From IMG/VR virus record IMGVR_UViG_3300031539_000142, positions 1-35,906 of that record: a stretch of 35,906 nucleotides of DNA. One strand, written 5' to 3'. The notes beneath the pieces are model-generated. The model saw only the letters and a program-made list of their open reading frames with translations, was not told the DNA's origin and ran no database searches. Made by a program: the position numbers and the translations under genes. Below are positions 1 through 8,178 of this stretch, piece by piece; the first letter of the stretch is position 1; each line of letters opens with the position of its first letter. The DNA is from a virus.

Positions 1-84
1 TGGTCAACATGAGCGCAGAATAGCCTCAGTTATGCACCTTTTTAAAAAGGCAGTTCCGGTTCCGGTTTAATAATAAAAAAATAT
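1..84. other. Left end of the phage genome, leader to terminase
   Basis: This non-coding leader lies before the small terminase gene. Positions 4-13 (TCAACATGAG) are repeated exactly at 35897-35906. A perfect 14-bp palindrome, CCTTTTTAAAAAGG, lies at 37-50, and a GTTCCG tandem pair follows at 53-64. In lambda-like phages the region between cos and nu1 carries terminase-binding sites (cosB), so these repeats are candidates for that role by position only. No good Shine-Dalgarno site precedes the ATG at 85. Confidence 0.45.
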
Positions 85-597
85 ATGATAAATGAGAAAA
101 AAAAGAAAATACAAGATATTGAAATTACTCAACTTGAGTTGGCTGAAATTCTTAATCTTTCAATTAAAAGAATATATGAATTATCGGAACTGGATATTTT
201 GGATCACAGTCCCAGGGGTAAATATAATTTAAAGAAGTCAGTTCAAAAATATATTAATTATAGAATTGAATATGAAAGAAATATTTGGGGGGACATAGAT
301 AAAGAAGCCAAAAGGGCGAGGCGAGAAAAGGAAATTGCAGAAGCTGAATTAAAGAGAATAGATGTTCAAATTAAAGAAATTGATCTTGATGTCCTTAGAG
401 GTAAATTGATACCTATTGATAAAGTTATTGAAGACGATCAGAAAATTATCAGTTTGGTTAGAACCAGAATATTGGCGATTTCAGCAAAAGTTGCGCCGCT
501 TTTAATTGGACTCCGTTCAATTAAGAGGATTAAAACAATCATTGATCCGGAATTACATGAAGCATTAAATGAATTATCAAGGATAAAAAAAGTTTGA
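85..597 (+). CDS. Terminase small subunit (Nu1-like)
   Basis: This 170-residue protein has the layout of small terminases. An N-terminal helix-turn-helix (about residues 15-45, with the recognition-helix pattern 'LNLSIKRIYEL') is followed by a long charged coiled coil (about 65-105) and a helical C-terminal part (about 110-168) ending in 'EALNELSRIKK'. The HTH would bind the packaging site upstream and the C-terminal part would contact the large subunit. The next gene overlaps its stop codon and is a GpA-type large terminase, which strongly supports the call. The start ATG at 85 lacks a clear ribosome-binding site. Confidence 0.85.
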   Translation: MINEKKKKIQDIEITQLELAEILNLSIKRIYELSELDILDHSPRGKYNLKKSVQKYINYRIEYERNIWGDIDKEAKRARREKEIAEAELKRIDVQIKEIDLDVLRGKLIPIDKVIEDDQKIISLVRTRILAISAKVAPLLIGLRSIKRIKTIIDPELHEALNELSRIKKV

Positions 598-2438
598 ATT
601 ATATAGCAGAACGAACAAAAATATTCAAGTCGCCACCCATGCTAAAAGTTTCGGAGTGGGCGGATAAATATCGAGTCCTTTCTTCCAAGGCATCGGCGGA
701 GCCCGGGAGATGGCATACGTCCCGCGCGGAATATCAGCGCGGTATAATGGATGCCATCAATGATCCGGACATCGAACAGGTGGTGGCAATGACCTGCGCC
801 CAGATCGGGAAGACGGAGACACTCGGAAATATCATCGGTTATTTTATTTCCCAGGATCCGGCTCCGATCCTGGTCATACAGCCTACTCTGGAAATGGCGA
901 TGACCTGGTCAAAGGACCGGTTTACGCCAATGATCAGGGATTGTGATATCCTGAAGGGAAAAATAAAAGAATCAAAAACCAGGGATTCAGATAATACGAT
1001 TCTTCATAAATCATTCCCGGGTGGTCACGTTACGATATGCGGCGCCAATTCTCCGGCATCGCTGGCATCCCGGCCGATCAGAGTGGTCTTGTGTGATGAG
1101 ATTGACAAGTATCCGCCCAGCGCCGGCAGCGAAGGAGATCCGGTCAGCCTGGCGCTTAAAAGATCGGCGACATTCTGGAACCGGGTAAATCTTCTTATTT
1201 CAACCCCAACCGTAAAAGGTTTGAGCCGTATAGAGGCAGCCTGGGAAGAATCGGACCAGAGAAGATTTTTCGTTTCCTGTCCTAAATGCAAAAAAACGCA
1301 ATTTTTAAAATGGTCAAATATCGCTTGGTTAAAAGACGATGACGGAAAAAACCTGCCGCATACAACTAAATATAAATGCGAATTTTGCGGGAACTTGTGG
1401 GATGATGCCAAACGCTGGAATGCCATAAGACATGGCCAGTGGCAGATAACCAGAAAAACTCCGGAACAGAATCTTGTCGCCGGTTTTCATTTGAATGAAA
1501 TCTATTCTCCCTGGATACGATTAAGTGAGATGGTTTCAAATTTTTTAAAATCAAAAGACAATCCGGAAATGTTGAAAGCATTTGTCAATACTTCCCTGGG
1601 AGAAACCTGGGAAGAGGAAGGCTTTAAATTAAGCGAAATGGATCTATATGCCAGGCGTGAAAAATATAAGGCCCCGGTACCTAAAGGTGGACTTGTTTTG
1701 ATAGCCAGCGTTGACGTCCAGGATGATAGATTAGAAGGCGAAATCGTTGCCTACGGTGAAGGGGAGGAATCCTGGGGAATCGAATATTTTATTATCCACG
1801 GGGATCCGGGAAGGCGAAGGGTATGGGATGACCTGGACAGGAAACTGGCCTCAACTTACAGACATGAGGATGATCTTGAATTGAGAATTGCCTGCACGTG
1901 CATAGATTCCGGCGGCCATTTTACTAATCAGGTATATGCATTTTGTAAGGGTAAGGAATTCCGGAGGATTTATGCGATTAAAGGAGCGAACACACCGGGA
2001 AAGCCGATTGTTTCCCGGCCGTCAAAATCAAATAAAGCCCGGATTAAATTATTTACCGTCGGTACCGATACGGCAAAGGAATTGATTTTTTCCAGGCTAA
2101 AAATGAAGGATCCCGGGCCTGGATATATGCATTTTCCCAAAGGTTATGATGATGAATATTTCTCCCAGCTAACCGCGGAAAAGGCAACGACGAAATATAC
2201 CAGGGGATTTCCGCATAGGGTATGGGTAAAAAAACCGGGCCAGCGCAATGAAGCTCTGGATATTAGAGTTTATAACCTGGCAGCATTGATTATCTTGAAT
2301 CCAATGTTCAAGAAGATTGCCGAAAGTTTTTCCAGGAAGAAAAAAACAAAAGAAGATCCGGAGATAGTCACTAAAAAATCTAATACAGTAAAAAGACCCA
2401 GGCGGAAAAACAGCTGGGCTTATGGCTGGAAAACATGA
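594..2438 (+). CDS. Terminase large subunit (GpA family)
   Basis: This is the DNA-packaging motor ATPase and nuclease of the lambda GpA type (614 residues, close to lambda gpA's length). A deviant Walker A, 'CAQIGKTE', is at residues 68-75 and Walker B, 'VVLCDEID', at 164-171. A zinc-binding pair, CPKC (229-232) and CEFC (262-265), follows. The C-terminal nuclease domain begins with 'ASVDVQDDRLEG' (371-382), whose Asp374 is a probable metal ligand. Translation appears to start at TTG 594, overlapping the small-subunit stop and preceded by AAGGA. A downstream ATG at codon 16 is an alternative. GpA-type terminases usually cut at cos sites. Confidence 0.95.
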   Translation: MNYIAERTKIFKSPPMLKVSEWADKYRVLSSKASAEPGRWHTSRAEYQRGIMDAINDPDIEQVVAMTCAQIGKTETLGNIIGYFISQDPAPILVIQPTLEMAMTWSKDRFTPMIRDCDILKGKIKESKTRDSDNTILHKSFPGGHVTICGANSPASLASRPIRVVLCDEIDKYPPSAGSEGDPVSLALKRSATFWNRVNLLISTPTVKGLSRIEAAWEESDQRRFFVSCPKCKKTQFLKWSNIAWLKDDDGKNLPHTTKYKCEFCGNLWDDAKRWNAIRHGQWQITRKTPEQNLVAGFHLNEIYSPWIRLSEMVSNFLKSKDNPEMLKAFVNTSLGETWEEEGFKLSEMDLYARREKYKAPVPKGGLVLIASVDVQDDRLEGEIVAYGEGEESWGIEYFIIHGDPGRRRVWDDLDRKLASTYRHEDDLELRIACTCIDSGGHFTNQVYAFCKGKEFRRIYAIKGANTPGKPIVSRPSKSNKARIKLFTVGTDTAKELIFSRLKMKDPGPGYMHFPKGYDDEYFSQLTAEKATTKYTRGFPHRVWVKKPGQRNEALDIRVYNLAALIILNPMFKKIAESFSRKKKTKEDPEIVTKKSNTVKRPRRKNSWAYGWKT

Positions 2439-2647
2439 ATAGATCAAATGATAATGGACGGGGAGGAAGACCGAAAACCGATAATCCGAAAGTACATCTC
2501 CCGCGGGTGAAATGTTATCAAAATACTCTGACGGGAATGGAAAAAATTGCCCGTAAAAAGGAAAGAAATTTAAGTGATGTTTACCAGGAAGCACTTGATT
2601 TTTACCTTCGCATGGAAGAAAAAAGCGGTTTATCCGTCACATTATGA
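2435..2647 (+). CDS. Small ribbon-helix-helix-type protein
   Basis: This 70-residue protein overlaps the terminase stop by ATGA. After a basic, glycine-rich N-terminus ('GRGGRPKTDNP') it has a short strand-like stretch ('VHLPRVKCY'), a helix ('TGMEKIARKKER'), a turn, and a second helix ('NLSDVYQEALDFYL'). That order matches ribbon-helix-helix DNA-binding proteins of the MetJ/Arc type. Its position inside the packaging module is unusual. The 255 bp downstream carry a 15-bp hairpin and a repeated 18-bp motif, so autoregulation is a possible role. The fold assignment rests on pattern only. Confidence 0.6.
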   Translation: MNRSNDNGRGGRPKTDNPKVHLPRVKCYQNTLTGMEKIARKKERNLSDVYQEALDFYLRMEEKSGLSVTL

Positions 2648-2686
2648 TAAAAAGTGAACTTTTTTTAAACTTTTTTTAATCTGCAT

Positions 2687-2849
2687 CTAGTTTTAGGGTA
2701 CCCAAAAACCTCATATAGGGGGTTTTTGGGTACCCCAAAACCTCCCAAAACTCCCTTTTTTGACCACTTTTTAACTTTTTTTCAAAAAAAATCAGGTCTA
2801 AGTCCTTAAAAAACAGATGTCATTTTGCTTGCTAGTTTTGGGGTACCCA
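2687..2849. repeat. Intergenic hairpin and repeated GGGTACCC motif
   Basis: The 255-bp gap between the RHH gene and gpW (2648-2902) contains no gene I can support. It holds a hairpin with perfect 15-bp arms (2696-2710 and 2721-2735, loop 10 nt) containing GGGTACCC. The 18-mer at 2687-2704 (CTAGTTTTAGGGTACCCA) recurs with one mismatch at 2832-2849. Poly-T runs (2660-2680, 2755-2785) surround the hairpin, but none directly follows the stem, so it is not a standard terminator. Candidate roles are an operator for the adjacent RHH protein or an mRNA processing or stability element. Confidence 0.6.
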
Positions 2850-2902
2850 GATATTCAGGGTTTTGCAATAGTATATTATGGGCAAACCATTTTGAGGACT
2901 AT

Positions 2903-3142
2903 ATGGCCTGGACCATTGAAGACTTGCAAACGCATATCAGCGCAATCGAATCATTCATCGCCGGACGTATTACATCGGACGTGGAAAATTATTCCATCGC
3001 CGGCCGCCAGATAACAAAAATCCCGATCACAGAATTAATGGATCTCAAAGACCGATTAAAAAGGGAATTAAATAATCTGAAAGTTAAAGAAAATGTAAAA
3101 CTGGGATTGGATAATCCGAGAAAAATTCTGGTAAGGTTTTGA
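2903..3142 (+). CDS. gpW-like head-tail joining protein
   Basis: This 79-residue protein begins at ATG 2903, preceded by GAGG. An earlier in-frame start would add a stretch made from the upstream repeat region, which looks non-coding. The sequence follows the lambda gpW pattern: a helix ('TIEDLQTHISAIESFIAG'), a short beta hairpin ('VENYSIAGRQITKIP') and a second helix ('ITELMDLKDRLKREL'). Lambda gpW is 68 residues. gpW sits below the portal and is needed before tail joining. The order terminase, gpW, portal is the lambda order. Confidence 0.8.
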   Translation: MAWTIEDLQTHISAIESFIAGRITSDVENYSIAGRQITKIPITELMDLKDRLKRELNNLKVKENVKLGLDNPRKILVRF

Positions 3143-3156
3143 GGTAATTACCTTTG

Positions 3157-4656
3157 ATGATAGATAAAATATTAAAGAGGCTCGGCTATTCCAAAATGCG
3201 CCGGAGAAATTTCAGCGGTGCGAATACAGGCAGGCTTTATTCATCCTGGCCCTCAACCAGTTATTCCGCCGATGCTGAATTAAGGAATGATTTACGGGCG
3301 CTGCGGGCCAGGAGCCGGGAACTTGCCAATAATAATGATTATGCAAAGAAGTTTATCCGTATGGTAAAAACAAATGTTATCGGACAGAATGGGATCCGCC
3401 TGCAGAGCATAGCCAAAACCGATAATAATAAGCCCGATCAATTAGCCAGAATTAAAATCGAGGAGGGATTTGATTCCTGGTCTAAAAAAGGGATCTGCGA
3501 GATATCCGGAAAGTATTCATTCCGTGATGTCCAGAACCTGGTGATGGGTTCCACGGCCAGGGACGGTGAAGTTCTGGTGCGTTTTATTCGGAAAGTAGAT
3601 AACGATTTTGGATTCGCTCTTCAGCTTTTAGAAGCCGATCATTTGGATGACAGATATAATGACACCAGACCAAATGGAAATAAGGTTAAGATGGGTATCG
3701 AATATAATGAATGGAACCGGCCGGTAAGATACTGGATCCATCCGAGTCATCCTGGCGATTTGTTTTTTACCCAATCCTATGGCGAGAGGATTCCTGTTGA
3801 TGCCAATGATATGCTTCATATTTTCCTTCCCATCCGGATCAGCCAGGGAAGGGGAATACCCTGGATGCATGCCGCCCTTACCCGTCTGAATATGATCGGC
3901 GCCTATGAAGAAGCAGAACTGGTTGCAGCGCGAATGGGAGCTGCAAAAAACGGTTTTTATTATTATGAAAAAGGAGAAGGGGAAGGTGAATATCCCGGAG
4001 ATGATACGACGGAAGAGGGTGGCCAAGGTAGCCCGATCCAGGAGGCGGAAGCTGGTCATTATGAGTTATTGCCCTATGGTCTGAGATTTAAAGAAAATGA
4101 TCCTCAGCATCCGACAACAGCTTATAAGGATTTTATTAAGGCGCTACTCCGGGGAATCGCCTCCGGGGTAGATGTCAGTTATAATTTTTTGTCCAATGAT
4201 TTAGAGGGTGTCAATTATTCCAGCATTCGAGCCGGTGTCCTGGATGAAAGGGATGTTTGGCGGGATATCCAGGCCTGGATATCAGAACATTTTCACCAGG
4301 TTGTTTTCGAAAAATGGCTGGAGATGGCAATATTGACCGGCGCCGTGAAACTTACTTTCAGGGATTTCGATCGCTGGATCCAGACCAGATGGCAGCCGCG
4401 GGGATGGCAGTGGGTTGATCCCCTAAAAGATTCCATGTCAACCATTAACGAAATAAAGGCCGGATTAAAAACCGGTTCGATGGCAGCTGCCGAGAAGGGC
4501 TTAGATCTTGAAGAGACTTATCAGCAATTATCTTATGAGGAAGAGCTGCGAAAAAAGTATGGTATTAAAGTCAGTTATGATCTGGATTTATTGGAAACAC
4601 TGGCAAAAATACAAGAAACATTGGAAAAAATAGAGGTCCAAAATGAAAAAAATTAA
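3157..4656 (+). CDS. Portal protein (lambda gpB type)
   Basis: This portal subunit of about 499 residues forms the dodecameric ring through which DNA enters the head. The N-terminal 'LRALRARSRELANNNDYAKKFIRMVKTNVIG' region, cut here for length by its key words LRARSREL and NVIG, is the hallmark of lambda-type portals. The later 'SYNFLSNDLEGVNYSSIRAGVLDERD' stretch matches the conserved 'YSSxRAGxLE' motif. ATG 3157 is chosen; TTG 3154 is an alternative with better spacing from GAGG at 3141. The start lies next to a perfect 12-bp palindrome (3142-3153, AGGTAATTACCT) that contains part of the ribosome-binding site. Confidence 0.92.
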   Translation: MIDKILKRLGYSKMRRRNFSGANTGRLYSSWPSTSYSADAELRNDLRALRARSRELANNNDYAKKFIRMVKTNVIGQNGIRLQSIAKTDNNKPDQLARIKIEEGFDSWSKKGICEISGKYSFRDVQNLVMGSTARDGEVLVRFIRKVDNDFGFALQLLEADHLDDRYNDTRPNGNKVKMGIEYNEWNRPVRYWIHPSHPGDLFFTQSYGERIPVDANDMLHIFLPIRISQGRGIPWMHAALTRLNMIGAYEEAELVAARMGAAKNGFYYYEKGEGEGEYPGDDTTEEGGQGSPIQEAEAGHYELLPYGLRFKENDPQHPTTAYKDFIKALLRGIASGVDVSYNFLSNDLEGVNYSSIRAGVLDERDVWRDIQAWISEHFHQVVFEKWLEMAILTGAVKLTFRDFDRWIQTRWQPRGWQWVDPLKDSMSTINEIKAGLKTGSMAAAEKGLDLEETYQQLSYEEELRKKYGIKVSYDLDLLETLAKIQETLEKIEVQNEKN

Positions 4657-6520
4657 AGAACTTGAACTTCCGGTTCAACGGATATATTCCCAGATCAGGA
4701 AAGAAGATATTGACGAGGAAAATCGCATAGTCAATATGACTTTTTCAAGTGAATTCAAAGTTGATAGATGGTGGGGAAAGGAAATATTGGATCATTCTCC
4801 CGGAGCGGTGAGACTGGACCGGCTGCGCACAGCAGGTCCACTCCTGGTAATGCATGAGAGAGCCAAACAGGTGGGCGTGATCGAAGGTGCAGAGATAGGC
4901 TCTGACCGGCGCGGTCATGCTAAAGCACGTTTTGGTAAGTCGTCTTATGCGGAAGAAATCTTTCAGGACGTGAAAGATGGAATCAGGAGAACTACTTCGA
5001 CCGATTACAGAATTCACGAAATGATTCTGGAAAAAAAGAGTGATGAAGGTCTGGATGAATATCGGATAACCGATTGGGAGCCTGTTGAAATTTCCCTTGA
5101 ACCTACGCCCGCCGATATAACGGTAGGAGTGGGCAGATCCGAAGATCCGGAAGGTAAAAAGTATAAAGTTAAAATTATAAACAGGAGGAACTTTGAAATG
5201 ACTGAAGAAGAAAGAAAACAAATCCAGGAAGAAGAGCGCGCAAAAGTGGTCGCAACCGCGGAGGCGGATAAAAAGAAAAAAGATGAAGAAGCCCGGGTAA
5301 AAGCCGATGCGGACAAGGCGATTGAAGATACGCGGAAAACGGAAGCGGAAAGAGCCATCGAAATAATTGCGATCGGTGAGCAATTCAATATGCGCGACGA
5401 AGCCTTAAAAGCGGTCAAAGATGGAACGATCGTCGATAATTTCCGAAAAGTAGCCATGGATAAACTGGTCTCGGAAAAGCACATCGATACGACCATGGGT
5501 ACCATAGGCTTGACCGAAAAAGAGATCAAGAATTACTCTTTTTTCCGTGCCGTCGAGGCGCAAATAAAAAAAGACTGGACCAAGGCGGGATTCGAACGGG
5601 AATGCAGCATTGAACTGGCCAAGAAGTTGGGCAAAGAACCGCGTGGTTTTTATGTTCCCGATGATATTCTGGTACGTTCAGATCTACTTTATGCCAAACG
5701 TACCATTACCAAGACGGGAGCGCCGGGATTGGTCGGTACCGAGCATCTGGCCGGTAGTTTTATCGATTTGCTCCGGACCAGGACCGCCGTCATTGAATTG
5801 GGAGCGCTGACCCTTACAGGATTAGTCGGAGATATCAGCATACCGAAACAGATCGGGGCGGCGACCGGACACTGGATTACCGAAGGAGGCGATACGACCC
5901 CAAGTACACCGGCATTCGGAACACTGGCCATGGGCCCCAAAACAGTGAGTGCGCGTGTGGATATTACCCGGAGAATGCAGATCCAATCCAGCCCGGCCGT
6001 TGAAGCTTTAACACTGACTGATATTGTTAACGTTTTATCCCGGTTGATAGATTTGGCCGCCCTTGCGGGAACCGGGCTTTCCGGCCAGCCGACAGGAATA
6101 TTGAATACATCCGGGATCGGAGATGTTATCGGTGCATCACTTGATTGGGGTGCGATCGTGGAATTTGAAACGGACGTGGCTGAAGCCAATGGTGATGTCG
6201 GTTCGATGGCTTATCTTACCCGGGCATCGGTGAATGGGATTTTAAAAACCAGGGAAAAATCAGCGAACACGGCAGAATTCCTGCAGAAAGATGGAGCGAT
6301 GAACGGATATCCAGTAAAGGTTTCTAACCAGGTACCGGCAGCTACGATGATATTCGGTGTATGGAGCCAGATCCTGATCGGATTCTGGTCCGGGCTTGAT
6401 ATTAAACTGGATGAAGTGACACTCGGCGATTCCGGTGGTCTGGTGGTCCGCGCTTTCCAGGATGCCGATATCGGCGTGCGCCATGCCGCAGCCTATTCGG
6501 CTTCCGATGATATCGATTGA
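4643..6520 (+). CDS. Prohead protease-scaffold-major capsid fusion
   Basis: This 625-residue polyprotein overlaps the portal end by 14 bp. Residues about 10-168 match the HK97-type prohead protease (S78), with His71 in 'VMHERAK', Ser119 in 'TSTDYRI' and Glu149 in 'PVEISLEPTPAD' as likely catalytic or conserved residues. Residues about 186-250 are a charged coiled coil like the delta/scaffold domain. Residues about 295-625 match the HK97-fold capsid protein, including 'GGDTTPSTPAFGTLAMGPKTVSARVDITRRM'-type strand motifs (key words TPAFG, RVDITRR) and a C-terminal 'RAFQDADIGVRH'. An in-frame internal start with a strong ribosome-binding site at codon 186 would give a separate scaffold-capsid product of 440 residues. 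Confidence 0.92.
   Translation: MKKIKELELPVQRIYSQIRKEDIDEENRIVNMTFSSEFKVDRWWGKEILDHSPGAVRLDRLRTAGPLLVMHERAKQVGVIEGAEIGSDRRGHAKARFGKSSYAEEIFQDVKDGIRRTTSTDYRIHEMILEKKSDEGLDEYRITDWEPVEISLEPTPADITVGVGRSEDPEGKKYKVKIINRRNFEMTEEERKQIQEEERAKVVATAEADKKKKDEEARVKADADKAIEDTRKTEAERAIEIIAIGEQFNMRDEALKAVKDGTIVDNFRKVAMDKLVSEKHIDTTMGTIGLTEKEIKNYSFFRAVEAQIKKDWTKAGFERECSIELAKKLGKEPRGFYVPDDILVRSDLLYAKRTITKTGAPGLVGTEHLAGSFIDLLRTRTAVIELGALTLTGLVGDISIPKQIGAATGHWITEGGDTTPSTPAFGTLAMGPKTVSARVDITRRMQIQSSPAVEALTLTDIVNVLSRLIDLAALAGTGLSGQPTGILNTSGIGDVIGASLDWGAIVEFETDVAEANGDVGSMAYLTRASVNGILKTREKSANTAEFLQKDGAMNGYPVKVSNQVPAATMIFGVWSQILIGFWSGLDIKLDEVTLGDSGGLVVRAFQDADIGVRHAAAYSASDDID
5183..5200 (+). promoter_or_regulatory. Internal ribosome-binding site and start in the capsid fusion
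   Basis: AGGAGGAAC (5183-5191) lies 9-10 nt before ATG 5198, which is in frame at codon 186, exactly between the protease and the coiled-coil scaffold. This is among the best Shine-Dalgarno sites in the window. It implies that the capsid is made in excess over the protease by internal initiation, as lambda does with C and Nu3. Confidence 0.8.
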
Positions 6521-6594
6521 TAATATCGGTTGATGTGCGGCTTTTAATAAAAGAAAAATAGAAAAACGATTCTATACCAGAGGAGGTATGTCTG

Positions 6595-7128
6595 ATGAAA
6601 TTATTCAAATATTCATTTATTGTTCTGGCTATTCTGCTGATCCTGGCGGGCCAGTCCTTTGCTGGCAGTACCTATTATGATCAAGATGTCAGTGAGATCC
6701 AGAGGCCGGGGAAGCTTCTGTATTATGGGACTGTCACGTTCTCGGACAGCGGAACCGGCACGATTTACTATACCCAGGCATTTTATATCGGCGGTGTCAA
6801 TACGGCTTATGGCCTGGGACGTTTTATATGTTCCGAGGCAGGTGTGGAAGATGTTAATGTATTTGTTGAGTACTCCATGGATGCCGAAACCTGGGTAGCA
6901 GGTACGACAGACACAGATCTCGATGCTGTCGGAACAACTGCTGTAATAGATACTTTTGGTCTCGTTCGGGGAGTTGATCAATTACTTTATTCCACCTGGC
7001 TTTTTATGCGTTATGAGTTTTTGGCCGGGCAGGCTATAGGATCCACGACTTTGACCTGGAGTGTTGCCTTTACAAAACCTTCCGGTCTTGAATATAGGGA
7101 TCTGGCAATAATAAAAGATACACAATAA
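6595..7128 (+). CDS. Exported protein next to capsid, unknown
   Basis: This 177-residue protein is preceded by AGAGGAGG. It starts with a clear Sec signal peptide (residues 1-24, hydrophobic core 'FIVLAILLILAGQ', cleavage near 'SFA-G'). The mature part is rich in Gly, Thr, Tyr and Asp and looks beta-stranded. By position, directly after the major capsid gene, one would expect a decoration or structural protein, and indeed similar positions hold virion proteins in other phages. A signal peptide on such a protein is odd. I do not recognise the family. It is followed by a terminator. Confidence 0.65.
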   Translation: MKLFKYSFIVLAILLILAGQSFAGSTYYDQDVSEIQRPGKLLYYGTVTFSDSGTGTIYYTQAFYIGGVNTAYGLGRFICSEAGVEDVNVFVEYSMDAETWVAGTTDTDLDAVGTTAVIDTFGLVRGVDQLLYSTWLFMRYEFLAGQAIGSTTLTWSVAFTKPSGLEYRDLAIIKDTQ

Positions 7129-7152
7129 AACGGATTCTTATTGATAACTAAA

Positions 7153-7190
7153 AAAAACAGCGCCGGTTTAATTTCCGGCGCTTATTTAAA
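7153..7190 (+). terminator. Rho-independent terminator after head genes
   Basis: A perfect 7-bp GC-rich stem (GCGCCGG 7160-7166, CCGGCGC 7175-7181, loop 8 nt) follows an A-run and is followed by TTATTT. It ends the capsid-proximal transcript, or reduces readthrough into the connector genes. Any open frame running across it is spurious. Confidence 0.8.
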
Positions 7191-7215
7191 ATTAAAAAAT
7201 ATCAAGGAGTTTCAA

Positions 7216-7395
7216 ATGGCTGACAAAAAAATTGATATAACGGTTACCCGCAGATTCAGATATGAAGGCAAGAAAATAGAACCAGGAAAATATCTGACGG
7301 TTGAACGGCATTTTGCCAATGAAATGATCAGTGCTTCCAAGGCTGTTGAAGGGCATGTTAAATTAAAAGATGAACCCAAAAAACCGGCTGCTTAA
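7216..7395 (+). CDS. Small basic structural-module protein, unknown
   Basis: This 59-residue protein starts at ATG 7216, with AAGGAG 8 nt upstream. A longer frame starting at 7141 would translate through the terminator and is rejected. The sequence 'IDITVTRRFRYEGKKIEPGKYLTVERHFANEMISASKAVEG' (key words RFRYEGK, GKYLTVE, ANEM) resembles small head-region proteins in which a beta domain like that of gene-product 'FI' or a neck protein is found between capsid and connector. No firm family is recognised. Confidence 0.6.
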   Translation: MADKKIDITVTRRFRYEGKKIEPGKYLTVERHFANEMISASKAVEGHVKLKDEPKKPAA

Positions 7396-7420
7396 ATAGA
7401 ATTCGAATCTTTAATTTATC

Positions 7421-7741
7421 ATGACTATAAATGAGCAGATTTTAAGTGATCTCGATGCGATTTTTACCGATGGTCTGACAATCGATATTACCCATACTTA
7501 CAACGGCGGTGAGTCCAGTGAAACATTGAAGGCGTTCTTTGACCGATCATATGGAGTGGCTCTGCAGGAGGGTGTGGGAATCGAATCAGCGAGTCTATCG
7601 ATATTAATCAGAACATCAGAGGTAGGAAATATTGATAGAGACAGTGAATTTACAATCCAAGATACTACTTATTATGTCATTGAAAATCAAGGAGATGATC
7701 AGGGTGTGACACGAATATTAATCAGTGAGGACAAGGTCTGA
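7421..7741 (+). CDS. Head-tail connector, lambda FII-like
   Basis: This 106-residue protein is likely a head-tail joining protein of the FII / head-tail adaptor type. It has an N-terminal helix ('INEQILSDLDAIFTDG'), then strand-rich sequence ending in 'DTTYYVIENQGDDQGVTRILISED'. The final 'Y.V..i..D..G...i.L' pattern is characteristic of FII and stopper proteins. It sits in the expected place after the capsid and overlaps the next gene by TGATG. A general 'neck protein' is the safest wording. Confidence 0.65.
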   Translation: MTINEQILSDLDAIFTDGLTIDITHTYNGGESSETLKAFFDRSYGVALQEGVGIESASLSILIRTSEVGNIDRDSEFTIQDTTYYVIENQGDDQGVTRILISEDKV

Positions 7742-8178
7742 TGTCAAAACGGCAAGAAATAATGGATTTGGTTGATGCTAAATTTAAAACAATATCTATT
7801 GCAAAAGGATTTAGTTCTGATTTGGGAAATAATGTATTTGAATTTAGGGATTCACCTATCGCTGATGAAGAATTACCGGCATTGTCATATGGGGATATAT
7901 CTGATGATATTAATGATGAAGAGACGGGAAACCATAATCTTAATCTTGATGTTGAAATTTCTGCCACCGGTTCAACTAGTCCAGCGGCCATGCGTGAAAT
8001 GATACAAGATGTTCTTACTGCGTTTGCGCCGAAGAAAGCTGATTCAGCATTAAGAGCCTTAATTATCGGAGCTGCGTATCTTGGCTCTGATATGTTTATA
8101 GAGCATGAGAAAAAGAAATATATGAAGTCGAGAATAACATTTGAGATTTCATATCAAACAGATGACTGGGATATCTGA
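7741..8178 (+). CDS. Tail terminator / minor tail protein U-like
   Basis: This 145-residue protein has a helix at the N-terminus ('KRQEIMDLVDAKFKTI'), then 'ELPALSYGDISDDIN', a strand with 'NHNLNLDVEISATG', a helix ('SPAAMREMIQDVLTAFAP') and a final strand 'RITFEISYQTDDWD'. This alternation and the closing 'i.~.i.Y.t' pattern match tail terminator proteins (gpU fold). These cap the tail tube and bind the connector. The neighbour upstream is FII-like, in accord with lambda order FII-Z-U, with Z absent here and found at 34714. Confidence 0.65.
   Translation: MSKRQEIMDLVDAKFKTISIAKGFSSDLGNNVFEFRDSPIADEELPALSYGDISDDINDEETGNHNLNLDVEISATGSTSPAAMREMIQDVLTAFAPKKADSALRALIIGAAYLGSDMFIEHEKKKYMKSRITFEISYQTDDWDI

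Noticed and set aside
2696-2735. The 15-bp hairpin as a rho-independent terminator
   Set aside because: No T-run directly follows the stem; the T-tracts lie 20 bp or more away.
2825-2902. N-terminal extension of the gpW-like gene
   Set aside because: It is made from the upstream repeat region and does not resemble gpW; ATG 2903 fits the family start and has GAGG.
4745-5529. Minus-strand frames opposite the protease-scaffold gene
   Set aside because: Shadows of the coding strand: no ribosome-binding sites and Phe- or Ser-rich artefact composition.
7141-7215. N-terminal extension of the small gene at 7216
   Set aside because: It would translate through a rho-independent terminator; the ATG at 7216 has AAGGAG at good spacing.
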